Source of the DNA: Rhyacichthys aspro
Lineage: Eukaryota; Chordata; Actinopteri; Gobiiformes; Rhyacichthyidae
Reading direction: 5' to 3'
Assembly (NCBI GenBank): GCA_036850595.1
Contig: CM072159.1
Location: forward strand, 1,850,529-1,914,528
Length of the DNA: 64,000 bases
The translations under genes and the position numbers were made by a program. Positions 50,901 through 60,750 of the stretch are shown here, piece by piece. Position 1 is the first letter of the stretch; each line of letters starts with the position of its first letter. The notes below the pieces were generated by a model, which worked only from the letters and a program-made list of their open reading frames with translations, did no database searches and was not told where the DNA came from.

Positions 50901-53900
50901 GATTAGTGTGGTATACCATTTTCAACCCACTCTCACAAGTTGCATGTTTCTGTAATTGAAGTAATAGAATCCATAATAGTAGCTGATATCTAATACTGTA
51001 TGTCATAATAACAGTGGTCATATTGTTGTCAAAAAAGAAGCTTGTAGGTAACAACCTTGTCTTGACTAATTATCATATTTAGACATTCAAACATCTAAAT
51101 ACAGTTAGGAAAAATGGGTCTGTCGCAAAGAGGCTGTGTAATATGAAGGACTGTAGCTACACCTATACCTCAAGTGTTTTTTAAGCAAGATTAAAAGCAA
51201 GAAAAAATAATCCATTACAAGGTTGAATGAAGGCTGGTCAAAGACATGGCTCATGGTCACAGGCTGCAAGAAGAGCCGCAGCACAGCAGAGGAGGACACA
51301 GAGAGAGCAAACCAGTTCAACCAGTTCTTCAGTAGGTTTGACTGTGATGCTAATGTGTTTCATATCAACTCCCCTCTCCTCCCAACCCCTCAACAACTCC
51401 TTTCCCCTTCCAACCCCCTCAACACCCATCACCACCCACGTGGAGGACAGTGCCATGGCCCCCCTCCCCATCACTATTACTAGTCATCAAGTCAGCAGAG
51501 AGCTAAAGCGGCTTCATCCCAGCAAGGCAGCGGGCCCAGACAAGGTTTGCCCAAGACTTCTCAAGGCCTGTGCTGCTGAGCTGGGGGTCCCCCTCCAGCA
51601 GGTCTTTAACATGAGCATTAGCCTGGCGAAGGTTCCAACACTGGAAGAAATTCTGTCTCGTCCCAGTCCCTAAGAGGCCACAGGCAAGTCAGCCAGATGA
51701 CTTCAGGCCGGTGGCCCTGACATTGCACATGATGAAGACCTTGGAACGGCTGGTGCTCCACCACCTCAGAACCCAGGTTCAACATGCCCTGGACCCCCTC
51801 CAGTTTGCCTACCAGGCAAAGGTGGGAGTGGACGACGCCATCTCGTACCTACTGCACAGGACCCATGTTCATCTGGACAATGGGAGCGACGCTGTGAGGA
51901 TAATGTTTTTCGACTTCTCCAGCGCCTTTAACAACATCCAGCCTGCACTACTGAGAGATAAGCTGCACAGCCTGAGGGTGGACTGAGACCACAGTATATC
52001 AGACTTGGTGGCTGCACATCTGACACTGTGGTCAGCAGCACAGGAGCACCACAAGGCACAGTGCTTTCCCCTGTCCTGTTCACAATCTACACATCGGACT
52101 ACCAGTAAAAGTCTGAGCTCTGCCACATGCAGAAATACTCGGACGACACTGTGATAGTTGGATACATCAAGGATGAACAGGAGGGGGAGTACAGGAGGCT
52201 GGTGGAAAACTTCGTCGTTTGGTGCAGGGACAATCTACAGTAGAATGCCTCCAAAACCAAGGAGATGGTGGTGGATTTCAGGAGGAACAGACCCAACCTG
52301 AGGCCCGTCTTCATCAGTGGCATGGAGGTGGAGGTGGTTAGGACCTACAAGTACCTGGGAGAGCAGCTTGATAACAGACTGGATTAGTCAGAGACTGCCA
52401 ACACAATCCTCAAGAAAGGAAGGAGCCGCCTGTACTTTCTGAGGAGGTTAGGGTCCTTCAACATCTGCATGAAACTGCTACTGATGTTCTACCAGTCTGT
52501 TGTGGCCAGCATTCTTTTCTATGCTGTGGTGTGTTGGGGGAGGCAGCATTAAGAAAAAGGACACGGCAAGGCTGGAGAAACTGATCTGAAGGGCAGGATC
52601 TGTGCTCGGCACAGAGCTGGATTCCCTGGTCTCAGTAACAGAGAAAAGAACCCTGGACCAGATCCGGTCTATCATGGACAATTCCTACCATCCTCTGCAC
52701 AGGACCCTGACCAGGCAGAGGAGTGTGTTCAGCACCAGGCTTCTATCTATGATATGCTCCACCAATAGACTCAGGGACTCTTTGGTACCCCTGGCCATTC
52801 GTCTGTACAACTCCTCACGGGGGTTCCAGAGGTCAAGGCCTCACTCACAGACTGTATAGTTTTTCCAGTCTCTGTGGATATTTGCACATTTGTGCAATTG
52901 CACATCACGCACCTTTTGTTAATTTATTTATTTACTGCTGGGACAGCTTATTTGCATATATGTAACAGCTCTTGTCTTCTCTGTTCAACTCACTTTAATT
53001 TACTTTCCATTGTATTTTATTCTAAGTGTGCTACTGGATGTTTGAATTTCCCACAGGATTAAGTATCTGTCTGTCTACCTATCTGTCTAAGACATTCCCA
53101 AGCTGAGAATGAGTCCCACTCTGGCCCTGCTAGCATTGACCATTGCCAATGTGGGAATGGTGTAGCTAGAGCCATTGTAATTGTTAGTATTTTGCTAAGC
53201 TGAGTAGGAGTTATTTTCTAATTTGATGATATATTAACCTGATAATTTGAAGAACATAGAAGAACTAAGACCCACCCCTGTGAGTGTCTCACCTCTGGCC
53301 TGGGGCAGCGGCCGCACCTCGTTGACGTCCGGCTCAGCGTTGGGTTGGTGCATCTCCACTGTCACAAACTTTTGCTTGGAGCTAGAGTGGCTCATTTTGG
53401 ATGCTTTGGAGGATTTGGACATGGCCGAGGGTTTAGAGGGGACAGAGGGGGATGGAGGGGGAGGAGGGGCTGGCAGCGGAGGTGGAGGCGGGGGAGTTGG
53501 GGCCGTCTGCTTAGGGGCTGGTCCTCTGTTGGGAGACTGGACCCTAGGGAAGGGCCCGATGTTGTGCTGGGTGACCTTGGACAGCTGTGCGTTGGCTATG
53601 GGCTCCCTCTTGGTGTCTCGTTTCCGGACGGCGGCATATTCTCGAGAGGGGTCCCATTTGGCATGGGGGGAGTGCAACGACACCCCCGGCCCCGACCCTT
53701 GTCCCAGCTCTGCGCTGTGACTGTTGGATGTTGGGGCTGTGAAATACAACCCCGAGTGGGAGGATTCGGACGAGGGGCATTTGTTGAGGGGGTCCCGCCG
53801 GCTCTGGCGTCTCTGCAGACTGGGAGGGGGCGGGGGCCTGAATGAGGGGGGGGACTCGCACTGTACATCGTCCTGAAGTGAGAGCACAGGTCGTAAGGGT

Positions 53901-54687
53901 TTATTAATTTTGTCTGGGGCACACTGTTATAGACTGATACAATATCATTCCATTGTTCATGAAAAACACAATTTTTTTTGCAGTGCTTTGATCCCAGAAT
54001 GACACAACAGACAAAATTCATAATATTTAAAGAGAAATAAGCTGTGTCAACATTTATTTTAATTTTAATGTGAAGTGACGACATACTTTGAGGTTTCTTT
54101 TTGTAAGGAATATATAATTTTATGCATTATTAAATGCTATAATATCTGAGACTCTAGCTAGAGCTGTAGTCCTCCCTTCTATTGATTTGAAGCTGTTGAA
54201 CCTGTAGAAGCCCGAGTCCACTGGTCTTCTGTATCTTCAGTCAAAAACAAAATAAAATGTGGAATGAAAAACACTGAGACTGACTTTGAGGTGAATGAGG
54301 TGAGACAAAAAACATTACAAATCAGAGTAGAAAAGTAAAGAGTGGCATGAGTTGAGTGTCTGTGTTACTCTCTCCTGGCCCCACTGCTCTGGATCAAAAA
54401 AACAAATATGTCTTGAGTGTTTATTGAAAAATAGAGTTAGGTACAACTGTTTTCTGACCTTAAACTGAGATGCAATCAGGAAATAAAATATAGGAAAAGT
54501 TTGGATCAGACCAGAGTAGATATGCTTGGTTCTAACCACGACAAACATTGATACAAGGCTGGGTCGATGCTGTTACTTTGTACCCAGTCCCTCGTCTCCT
54601 TTTAGGACAGGGACTCACCAGAGAAATGTCGGCCAGCAGCGTGTTGAGACTATCAGGTGGGACCTCCTCATTGCTCTCGCTGTTGTT
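38779..54687 (-). CDS. whrn: Whirlin (WHRN), C-terminal five exons: polyproline linker, PDZ3 and stop
   Basis: Whirlin is a PDZ scaffold at hair-cell stereocilia tips (with myosin XVa and EPS8) and at the photoreceptor periciliary membrane (with usherin and ADGRV1); human mutations cause DFNB31 and Usher 2D (family knowledge). Exons in order: 54619-54687 (NNSESNEEVPPDSLN), 53293-53872 (580 bp, Ser/Pro-rich linker with polyproline runs), 47896-48029 (SDSGQTLSEDSGVDIAES), 45962-46084 (PGLLEPTSTLVRV and ATLGIAIEGGANTRQ, the PDZ3 carboxylate-binding loop region), 38779-38961 (RGGSAHNCGQLKVG, FLVTDFNVAL, stop cta 38779-38781). Phases agree throughout (362 aa). Human whirlin is about 900 aa, so the N-terminal region, PDZ1 and PDZ2 lie beyond the right edge. 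Fish carry whrna and whrnb; which this is cannot be told. Confidence 0.88.
40535..40860. repeat. Interspersed repeat fragment
   Basis: Starts with tttatttaacctttatttta and continues ctctttttcgagggagacct and ggccaagaggcacac, a text very common in fish genomes. Class not determined. Confidence 0.45.
41650..41736. repeat. 29-bp tandem repeat, three copies
   Basis: The unit begins tgagatattccc and ends gttatag; copies start at 41650, 41679 and 41708. Confidence 0.9.
41916..43277 (-). mobile_element. Tc1-type transposon, near full length
   Basis: Terminal repeats: left tatagtgatgtgaaaaagta, right (inverted) tacagtggtgtgaaaaagtg, each followed by a ccccttcctgatttc motif. The 1.36-kb length fits the 1.2-1.6-kb Tc1 norm. 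TA-type insertion. The transposase on the minus strand is present but broken. Confidence 0.9.
42137..43025 (-). pseudogene. Tc1 transposase pseudogene
   Basis: Near 43000-42890 the minus strand reads NKVIDIYQSGKGYRAISKAL and TVRAIIYKWRKW, the N-terminal helix-turn-helix. Near 42365-42137 it reads WPSQSQDLNPIQMLRHDLKK and HRCERLIASYRKHLIAVI, the C-terminal end of the DDE domain. Stops and frameshifts interrupt the middle (about 42870-42370). The DxxP-type ending (SQDLNPIQ, normally SPDLNPIE) has lost the usual catalytic glutamate, so even the last block is altered. Confidence 0.85.
43410..43865 (+). mobile_element. LINE 3' fragment
   Basis: gtctgcagagagggaagcct and gctaaagatggatggata match the 3' end of the LINE at 24830-26240 (same tail style). 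Reverse-transcriptase region is absent. Confidence 0.6.
44443..44465. repeat. Short tandem repeat, cgtcccac x3
   Basis: The 8-9-base word cgtcccac repeats three times. Confidence 0.7.
45962..46084 (-). CDS. whrn: Whirlin PDZ3, first exon
   Basis: 41 codons, phase 0 at both ends. It carries the PDZ beta-A/beta-B segment STLVRVAKSAATLGIAIEGG; the loop TLGI takes the place of the usual GLGF. The exon joins directly to 38779-38961, which supplies the rest of the domain (VGQIILEVNGISLKG, HRDAARIIAEAF). The intron between them is about 7 kb and contains a Tc1 element. Confidence 0.9.
48207..48702. mobile_element. hAT MITE with exact 8-bp target duplication
   Basis: CTCTGAAG occurs at 48207-48214 and 48695-48702. 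Element 48215-48694 starts tagacctgggcattttaa and ends, inverted, caggggtgggcaattatt. An 8-bp duplication with CAGGGGTGGGCAA-type ends is diagnostic for hAT/Charlie-like elements. No transposase frame. Interior has ggccctcgac words on both sides. Confidence 0.85.
49008..49345. mobile_element. Tc1-like MITE, copy 1
   Basis: Left tacagtgctggaaaaaagtt and right (inverted) tacattggtgtaaaaaatg, with cagacaccccatacatttgt after the left end. A second copy is at 56138-56505. Confidence 0.65.
51180..53090 (+). mobile_element. LINE, decayed reverse transcriptase with ATCT-type tail
   Basis: Order of blocks: HPSKAAGPDKVCPRLLKACA (51510-51575), MMKTLERLVLHHLRTQ (51730-51780), IMFFDFSSAFNNIQPALL (51895-51950), YSDDTVIVGYIKDE (about 52137-52180), TKEMVVDFRRN (52255-52290), YKYLGEQLDNRLD (52348-52385), LKKGRSRLYFLRRL (52411-52450). 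Stops and shifts interrupt it between nearly all blocks. The YSDD box replaces the usual F/YADD. It ends with gtctgtctacctatctgtct, the tail typical of this family. A sister fragment is at 13480-13900. Confidence 0.8.
53293..53872 (-). CDS. whrn: Whirlin proline-rich exon
   Basis: This exon begins after acceptor cttcag with DDVQCESPPSFRPPPPPS and ends one base into a Gly codon at AGAG|gtgaga. The middle has Ser-rich stretches and KWDPSREYAAVRKRDTKRE. Its C-terminal third has two polyproline runs (TPPPPPPLPAPPPPPSPS) and a basic Ser/Lys segment (MSKSSKASKMSHSSSKQK). Polyproline here is the expected profilin/SH3-type ligand region of whirlin. High G+C compared with flanking introns makes open frames on the other strand appear; these are shadows. 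Confidence 0.88.
53873..54618. other. Whirlin intron
   Basis: Short intron between the first two whirlin exons in the window. A/T-rich, no recognisable feature. Confidence 0.6.
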
Positions 54688-55129
54688 CTGTCGCAAGAAA
54701 ACACAAGAAAAAAAGTAAGCGGAACAGAAATGGCAAAATGCTAGCGAAAGACACTGCAGTAGAACAAACCCACTAACTGAAAGAAAGAATTTTGTTATGT
54801 TACTGCAAACCAGTCATAGGTAAAGGTCCCAAGTCAAGGATTTTGAGAACGCTTCCAAAGCAATATGGTCATAATATGGATCATAATGATATGTCACATA
54901 ACAGGGCTATTCGGGCTATATTATAATAAAATCACAGGAGGTGCATGGGCTTATCAGTGATAAACTACTGGACAATGATAAACTGATGACAACAATGAGT
55001 CTAAAAAACGGTCAAAGTCAATTTTATTTCTATAGTAAATTTAAAAGTTAAAAGTTAAAATTTGGAAATTTCAATTCACATAAACATTTTTTTTTTTAAA
55101 TATATAGCTCCAGTATCACAAAAAAAACA

Positions 55130-55164
55130 ACCAACCAACCAACCAACCAACCAACAAACAAACA
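55130..55164. repeat. (ACCA)n microsatellite
   Basis: About seven aacc units followed by aaca units. Confidence 0.9.
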
Positions 55165-55479
55165 ATTGCCTCAAAGGCCTTCACAAAAACAAAAGGCAGT
55201 AAATAAACTGTACTAGACAACATCCCCTGTCCTCAGACCCTCCATCATGGTAAAGAAAAACTTAAAAAAATCCAGCCGTGGAAAAAGAGAAACCTCAGGG
55301 AGAACCACAGAAGGGATCCACTGCCAGAACAGACAGACTGTGCAATAGATTTGTGCAGGACAAGCATTGACAAATAGTCCATCATATCTACAAATGAATG
55401 AAACTTAATATGAATAGTGATAGGTATCATGTGATATCACACAGTGGTCATGGCACCATCATTAGAACTGAACTCCAAT

Positions 55480-56135
55480 ATGCCGTCTACCTGCTGCGCT
55501 GTGGGCTGTGATAACAGCAAATCTCAAATAAATGGCTTTACCTTTTACAATATCTGCCAAAACCCAGAGTGTCATCAGAAATGGATTGCTGCCATCAGGA
55601 GTGATCACTGGACTCCAACGGAAAACTCCAGACTGTGCAGCAAGCACTTTATTTCAGGTAAGTATCGCTAACGCCAAGTTAGCTAACGCTAAAGACAAGT
55701 TAGCGTTAGATGCCAAATGTGCCAAAATGTTTTGATGTCACCCTGTGATAACCATGCTGACATGGAGATAGTGATAACATTCCTGAGGAGAGCGGGCAGA
55801 TCAGGGAACATAACCATTATCATAGGCCTTATCCTTTCTGAAAGCAGTGTAGCATGCCCCAATGAAGTCTGCCAAGCAACTGTGAAGACACTGACAGATG
55901 AGTGTACTAGACTGAGGGCATAGGTCTATGAGCTTCGGGACAGGGTAAGCAAGTTATCTTTCCAACAGGAGGCTTTCAAGAACAATGATGAGATGGGTGC
56001 AGGACATGGGCTTCCATCCTATGCCAAGATGATGGTCGTCTTCCCTTTCTGTCCGGATTCCTAAAGGGGGGACCTGGGCTGTCTCCTTTTGACTCTAATG
56101 AGAATGAGATTGGACTAACCACTGCATTTCTTGAC
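55480..56135 (+). pseudogene. THAP-domain transposase fragment (THAP plus HARBI1-like start)
   Basis: ATG at 55480 opens a THAP zinc finger, MPSTCCAVGCDNS ... CSKHF, with the C2CH spacing (Cys-x3-Cys pair, Trp, Cys-x2-His) and a good donor gtaagt at 55658. Further on, a frame gives TVKTLTDECTRLRA, then a stop, and then FKNNDEMGAGHGLPSYAKMM, the entry of the HARBI1/DDE_4-type domain seen in fish THAP transposases. The DDE catalytic region is missing. It could be a host THAP gene, but the downstream stops and the transposon context argue against this. Confidence 0.55.
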
Positions 56136-56137
56136 AT

Positions 56138-56505
56138 ACAGTGATCATACAGTTTTTGGACACCCCATGCATTTGTGAAATATTGCATTAAGAATCACTC
56201 TTAGGTCTTCAACTGCATTTTCTTTTGGTGTAATTTTGTTATGTTTGTTGACTTTAACAAAACTAAATTCTTGACTGTTTCAATATGTCAGTTCTCAACA
56301 TTGTCGGTGTCAGTTCTTGTAACAATAAACAAACAAACAAAAAAATCATTTGTATGCATTTGTGTCTGTCACATGCAACCACACCTTTTGAAACACACAA
56401 AAACATTTTTGTCTGTTTTTCCCACAAATCTTTCATAATAATATAATAATATTTGAAATGTAAAATTTGAAGGTGTCTGAAAACCTTTTAACACCACTGT
56501 ATATA
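56138..56505. mobile_element. Tc1-like MITE, copy 2
   Basis: Left tacagtgatcatacagtttt and right (inverted) tacagtggtgttaaaaggtt, with shared text aagaatcactcttaggtctt. Related to 49008-49345. It may truncate the preceding THAP pseudogene. Confidence 0.7.
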
Positions 56506-57391
56506 TTTCATTTTTCAAAGCCTAATGCTATGAATTTTAATAACACATTAAATGTTATCTTCTTTCATAGTGTGGCCCAGTAAAGAGCAGATTCAAATCA
56601 GTTTACCCATGTGTTTCAAAAACAGTAGTTACCAAAATTGTACTTTTATAATAGATTGCTTTGAAACAGAATGGCTTCCTGGAAAATCTGTCACTAGGTG
56701 ATGTGGTCCTTGTAGATAGTACTGTGGGCTTACAATGCCAGGAGAGCTTTCATCTCTTGACAAGATGATCAGAGTCTGCTGTGCTTTGTGCACCATTTGC
56801 CCATCTGTGGTGCCCTCAGAATAGAGACAGTCTAACAAGTCTTTAGCTTATTTAAAAAAAAAAAACAACAACCCAAAAAACAAAAAAAGGTGGCAATAAA
56901 ATATAGCGCATTTCTGTTCCTCCTTAACAATTATTCATAATGATCAAGTAACTTGTAACAACTCCATATGCTTTAGAATCCACATGGCTAATATGTACAG
57001 TGGACTAAAACTGTACATTTCTACTGTGCATTTTTTTTCTCACAAAAACTCTATGCTATGTCAACCAACATTGCTGAATGAACCAACATTAGTGAAAATA
57101 TGTAAAAACTAAGAAGACACATTTATGCATCAATAACAGAAAAAATGTGATGGGAAAAAGAAAGTAGATGATATCCCAAGAAATGGAAGATGTTAGTGTT
57201 ATTACTGATTTGTATAATAAGCTAACAACTCTTGGAACTATTTGATTTATTGTTGTCCATGGTCAAGTGTGTGTTATTGACAGGGAGTGACATTTTAGAT
57301 AAAGTACTACCTAACTGATATATTTTTACTAGTGGTAGTACTGTCATTACATTGTATGTGTTAAAGCATGCTAAAAATATTTTTGCTTTTA

Positions 57392-58971
57392 GGAATGGAT
57401 GCAAGAGGAGATATGGCAGACGATTCATTGGAAGATTCAGTTTAATTCTCAGAAATGAATCTTTACATCTGGACTTCTTTTTGGATGTCTGTCAGCAAGA
57501 ACTGTCAATAGCTTCAGCAGCATCCCAATGTCTTAATATCCCAGTTGAACTTATCAACAGTCTGCAAGAGGTGGTTGTAACTCTGAGTTCATGTGCACAG
57601 CTGTTGAAGAACCATCTGTGTCATATATTTTAACAGAGAGTGGTGGGAGACTTGGATGACCATGCCTGGAAATTGAGAAGGATGATCTTAAAAGCCTCCT
57701 TTCCACTGCACTTCCTTCAGAACCTTTAGCAGAACTATTTTATGTTTCAAGAAGAACACTTTACAGATGAATGAACAAAAATGGCCTCTCTGGTCATGGG
57801 TCCTACTCACAAATATTTGATGATAAACTTGATAGGGATGTAAGGTCAATAAAATCAAGAATGCCCCATGAAGGGTACAGACTGGTTAAAGGTGAGCTGA
57901 TGGCAAGAGGCTTTTGTTTGCATTGGCAACGAATGCATGGTGCCGGTATTTTGGCTCAGATGATACAGCTCGGATTTATTGCCCATAGAACCTACTGTTG
58001 TTCTAATAGTGTTCCTGCACCATTGTCATTAGTTCATGTAGACACCAACCATAAATTAATCAGGTAAATGTTTTGTCGTTTCTTGGTTTCTTTTTCATGC
58101 ATCAATTTACAAACATAAGCTTGACCACACTAATACACACAATAAAAGTTGACAGATGTGATTCTTAGGAATGCCTTACCAACCAAACTGCAAAGCCTGT
58201 ACAACTTCAGCTATTTGCCAGCCTTTGTTCCAGTCATTTTTCTTCCCTGTCCCCAGATTTAATATAGCTATATTTGGTGCAATAGATGGGGTTTCAAGAA
58301 AGGTATGTAAAACAAACTAAATCTGGCACTTAACACAGTCACTGAAAAAAAAAAAAAATCTATATTTTCAATCCATATCAAATAGATCCTGTATCTTAAT
58401 GCAGCTAGCAACAATAAAACTGCATCATCGTTCTTCAAAACATGGATGGCCCTAAAGGTAGAAACCTTATTTACCAATTTTCTCATCAAAATGATCAGGG
58501 GTTAGAAAATGTGGACATTGCCGCTTCATGTTTTCTGTGTGAGGAACTGGACGTGGTAGCTTCATTGCTGGCAAAAGCGTTTTTCATCAAAGGTATTGTA
58601 TGGCTGTGTTTGGAAGTATATACGCACACCTACCTTAAAGAGTGCCATACATGTCTAATGCTGTTTTTGTTGTTTCATGAAATTCTAGAATTGAGAGGTT
58701 ATGCCGTGATGTCTGGTCAGCTGTTACATGCCTCTAATATGACGTGCTGTACACAGTGGAAGAAGAGGAACTGATTGATCTCTCAAATGATATGCAGCTC
58801 TTTTGCATACATTATGTCTTTCTTCCACGCTTAAAGTCTGATCTGGATTGTTTCCTTCATACATGGAACAGACACCCTATTAGAACTGAAGGAAACCTCT
58901 CTCCAGAGCAGTTGTGGTATATTGGGATGCCCCAAACACCTGTGCCTGAGCCAGATGCTGAGGTAAATTAG
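57392..58971 (+). pseudogene. Integrase-core (IS3EU-like) transposase pseudogene, multi-exon
   Basis: Segments in order: a leader with RYGRRFIGRFSLILRNE; a helix-turn-helix region near 57690-57770 (PLAELFYVSRRTLYR, then a stop); IKSRMPHEGYRLVKGELMA; first Asp in LVHVDTNHKL (about 58030-58060), then donor gtaaat. Exon 58257-58302 encodes IFGAIDGVSRK, exon 58386-58457 ILYLNAASNNKTAS. Second Asp in DQGLENVD (about 58495), and the Glu in RIERL after acceptor ctag near 58687. A second stop follows (CL*YD), then LPRLKSDLDCFLHTWNR and RTEGNLSPEQLW. D-D-E residues are visible, so decay is recent. Similar proteins are common in fish as 'integrase core domain' predictions; the IS3EU label is from memory. 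Confidence 0.7.
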
Positions 58972-59589
58972 ATTGATTTGTCTGTAACAATTTAAAGTCA
59001 TACATCTTCGACCTGGCATGTACATGCCTAAAGTGTACTGTTTAATCCATATTTCTGTCTTCCAACCAACTGAGGATCTTTTAAATGACTGCAGTGAGAC
59101 TGACACATCAGATGATGTGGTCCTGCCAGAAATCTCTTGCCTCCTCTCAAGCCATAACTTTGCTGCTTTGCAGGAAGCAATTAATCCCCAGGCATCCAAC
59201 TTGGTTACTTGGTAACCAGGAATTATATATACAGACTTGCTGATGTGCTCTGACTCTGTCAATAAACAATTCACACACACTGGATGCAATGGATACAGTG
59301 TAATTGTTTGGCCACATGCGAGTGTGTACCAAACTGTGTGGCTTGGCATTCTCTCTAAACATGCATTATTTTTTTGGGCTTTTTCGGCAGGAAATGGGGT
59401 GAAGGAGAGTATGGAATGACATTTATTGATTTATCTTAAAAAAAGGGTTGTGTTTCCTTTTTAAATGAACGTTGCCTGATGGTGAAGTTCAATGGTCGGG
59501 ACGGGTCCTGCTGAACTGGACCATAGAGTGGTAGTCTAATAGCAAAACCTTATGGCCTACACTGTGAGAAAAATCTGGCCAGTTCGGTC

Positions 59590-60020
59590 TTTGGTCAGAA
59601 GTCAAAGTCAAGGGCCAGGGGCCAAATTTGGCCCATTGCGGTGTTTTATGTGGCCCTCAATTGCATTTACTGTAGTTGGTGATATTTGTGGCAATAGGTT
59701 TTACTGGATTTGAACAGGTTTATTTGGATTTGAACTGCTTTTGTTTAATTTGAACAGGTTTTAAATGGATATAAACATATTTTTGAATATGCTCAAATCC
59801 AACTAAAACCTTTCCAATTCAAATAAAACCTGTTCAAAACCATCAAAAAAACTGCTCAAGTCCATCAAAAACCTGTTTAAAACTTTTGTAAGACTCAAAT
59901 GAAGATGAAACTTCTCATTCAAAATTGAATAGAAGCTTCCCAAGTGTCACAATCTTTGGCCCCTGAAAGGATTCTTGTTTACTTTCACGGCCCCTCACTA
60001 CTTTGAGTTTGACACCACTG
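59590..60020. mobile_element. hAT-type MITE
   Basis: Left aagtcaaagtcaagggccag, right (inverted) cagtggtgtcaaactcaaag, with tggcccattgc and cggcccctc near the ends. Typical fish 'ggccc' MITE. It abuts the tail of the dsRBD frame. Confidence 0.6.
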
Positions 60021-60159
60021 ATGTAGGCATTGAAGCGAATCTTCATATGTTTCACTGTGGTCTCCTCAAACTCTGTGTGGTCTGGTTTTAAGGCCTTCTC
60101 CAGAACTTTGGGAGCAGTTTCAAACTCGTAGATCTGTTGACATTGGCTTTCCTCAAAAG

Positions 60160-60750
60160 TTAGCATGTCTTGTGGACTTTGGTTCTTCTCCAAATCTTCC
60201 TTTGGCTGTTGTCTGGATTCTGGTTATCCAGTGGTAAATGTGTCTTTTCTGGACTTGGGATGTCTAGTGGACTTTGGTTGCCCTCCAAACAGATATTTTG
60301 ACTTTGCTGTTCCCTATAATTTGGTTGTTTTCTGGACTTTGGCCGTCCTCTGAAGTTTCCTGTGGACTTCTTGTTGAAACCAGTCCCGATGGCGGTGTGC
60401 TGGTCCAGGGAGACCCCAATGGAGAAGATCCAGCTGTTCCCCAGTCTGAAGTCAGGTTGGGTGTGGGTCTCAGCATCGGCTGTGGTCTTCTTCTTTTTTG
60501 TGGGTCTTTTGGAGGCAGGTCTGGACAGATTTTGGAGCTGGTCCAGCACCATGGCTGAGGCCAGGGTCTTGTCTGCCTTTTTGGAGGGTCCTTTGCCTTT
60601 TGTAATAAAGTTCCCTACCACGACATGGACTATGAAGATCTTATTGAGGCGGGGTCCTTCAGACGTCAGCTGGAAGATCATAGGCAGGTTGTACCGCTCT
60701 GCCATGTTGTAGAGGTCGCACACTGTCTGTGAGTTGCAGAAAGCTGCCAT
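60160..60750 (-). CDS. Intronless frame with a double-stranded RNA-binding domain, family not identified
   Basis: ATG at 60748-60750 (context ccaaaATGG, a good Kozak) opens 196 codons to a stop at 60160. An in-frame TAA lies upstream, so the start is bounded. Residues about 8-72 look like a dsRBD: SQTVCDLYNMAERYNLP, a beta segment IFIVHVVVGNF, and the RNA-contact loop GKGPSKKADKTLASAMVLDQ. A basic run (RPTKKKK) follows, perhaps a nuclear localisation signal. After residue 150 it is Asn/Ser/Pro-rich with repeats such as NQSPLDIPSPEK. A second minus-strand frame (60193-59915) continues in the same style (NQSPQDMLTFEES), suggesting a one-base shift near 60200. I cannot name the family; Staufen, ILF3 and PACT-type domains are each only loosely similar. 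A retrocopy, pseudogene or real gene are all possible. Confidence 0.5.
   Translation of the reverse strand: MAAFCNSQTVCDLYNMAERYNLPMIFQLTSEGPRLNKIFIVHVVVGNFITKGKGPSKKADKTLASAMVLDQLQNLSRPASKRPTKKKKTTADAETHTQPDFRLGNSWIFSIGVSLDQHTAIGTGFNKKSTGNFRGRPKSRKQPNYREQQSQNICLEGNQSPLDIPSPEKTHLPLDNQNPDNSQRKIWRRTKVHKTC

Larger units (their letters stand above)
48030..53292. other. Whirlin intron between the 47896-48029 and 53293-53872 exons
   Basis: About 5.3 kb holding a hAT MITE, a Tc1-like MITE and a LINE (entries below). Stretch 49350-51180 has no recognisable feature. Confidence 0.6.

Noticed and set aside
53247..53845. Long plus-strand open frames opposite the whirlin proline-rich exon
   Set aside because: Explained by GC-rich, repetitive codons of whirlin on the other strand; no family resemblance.
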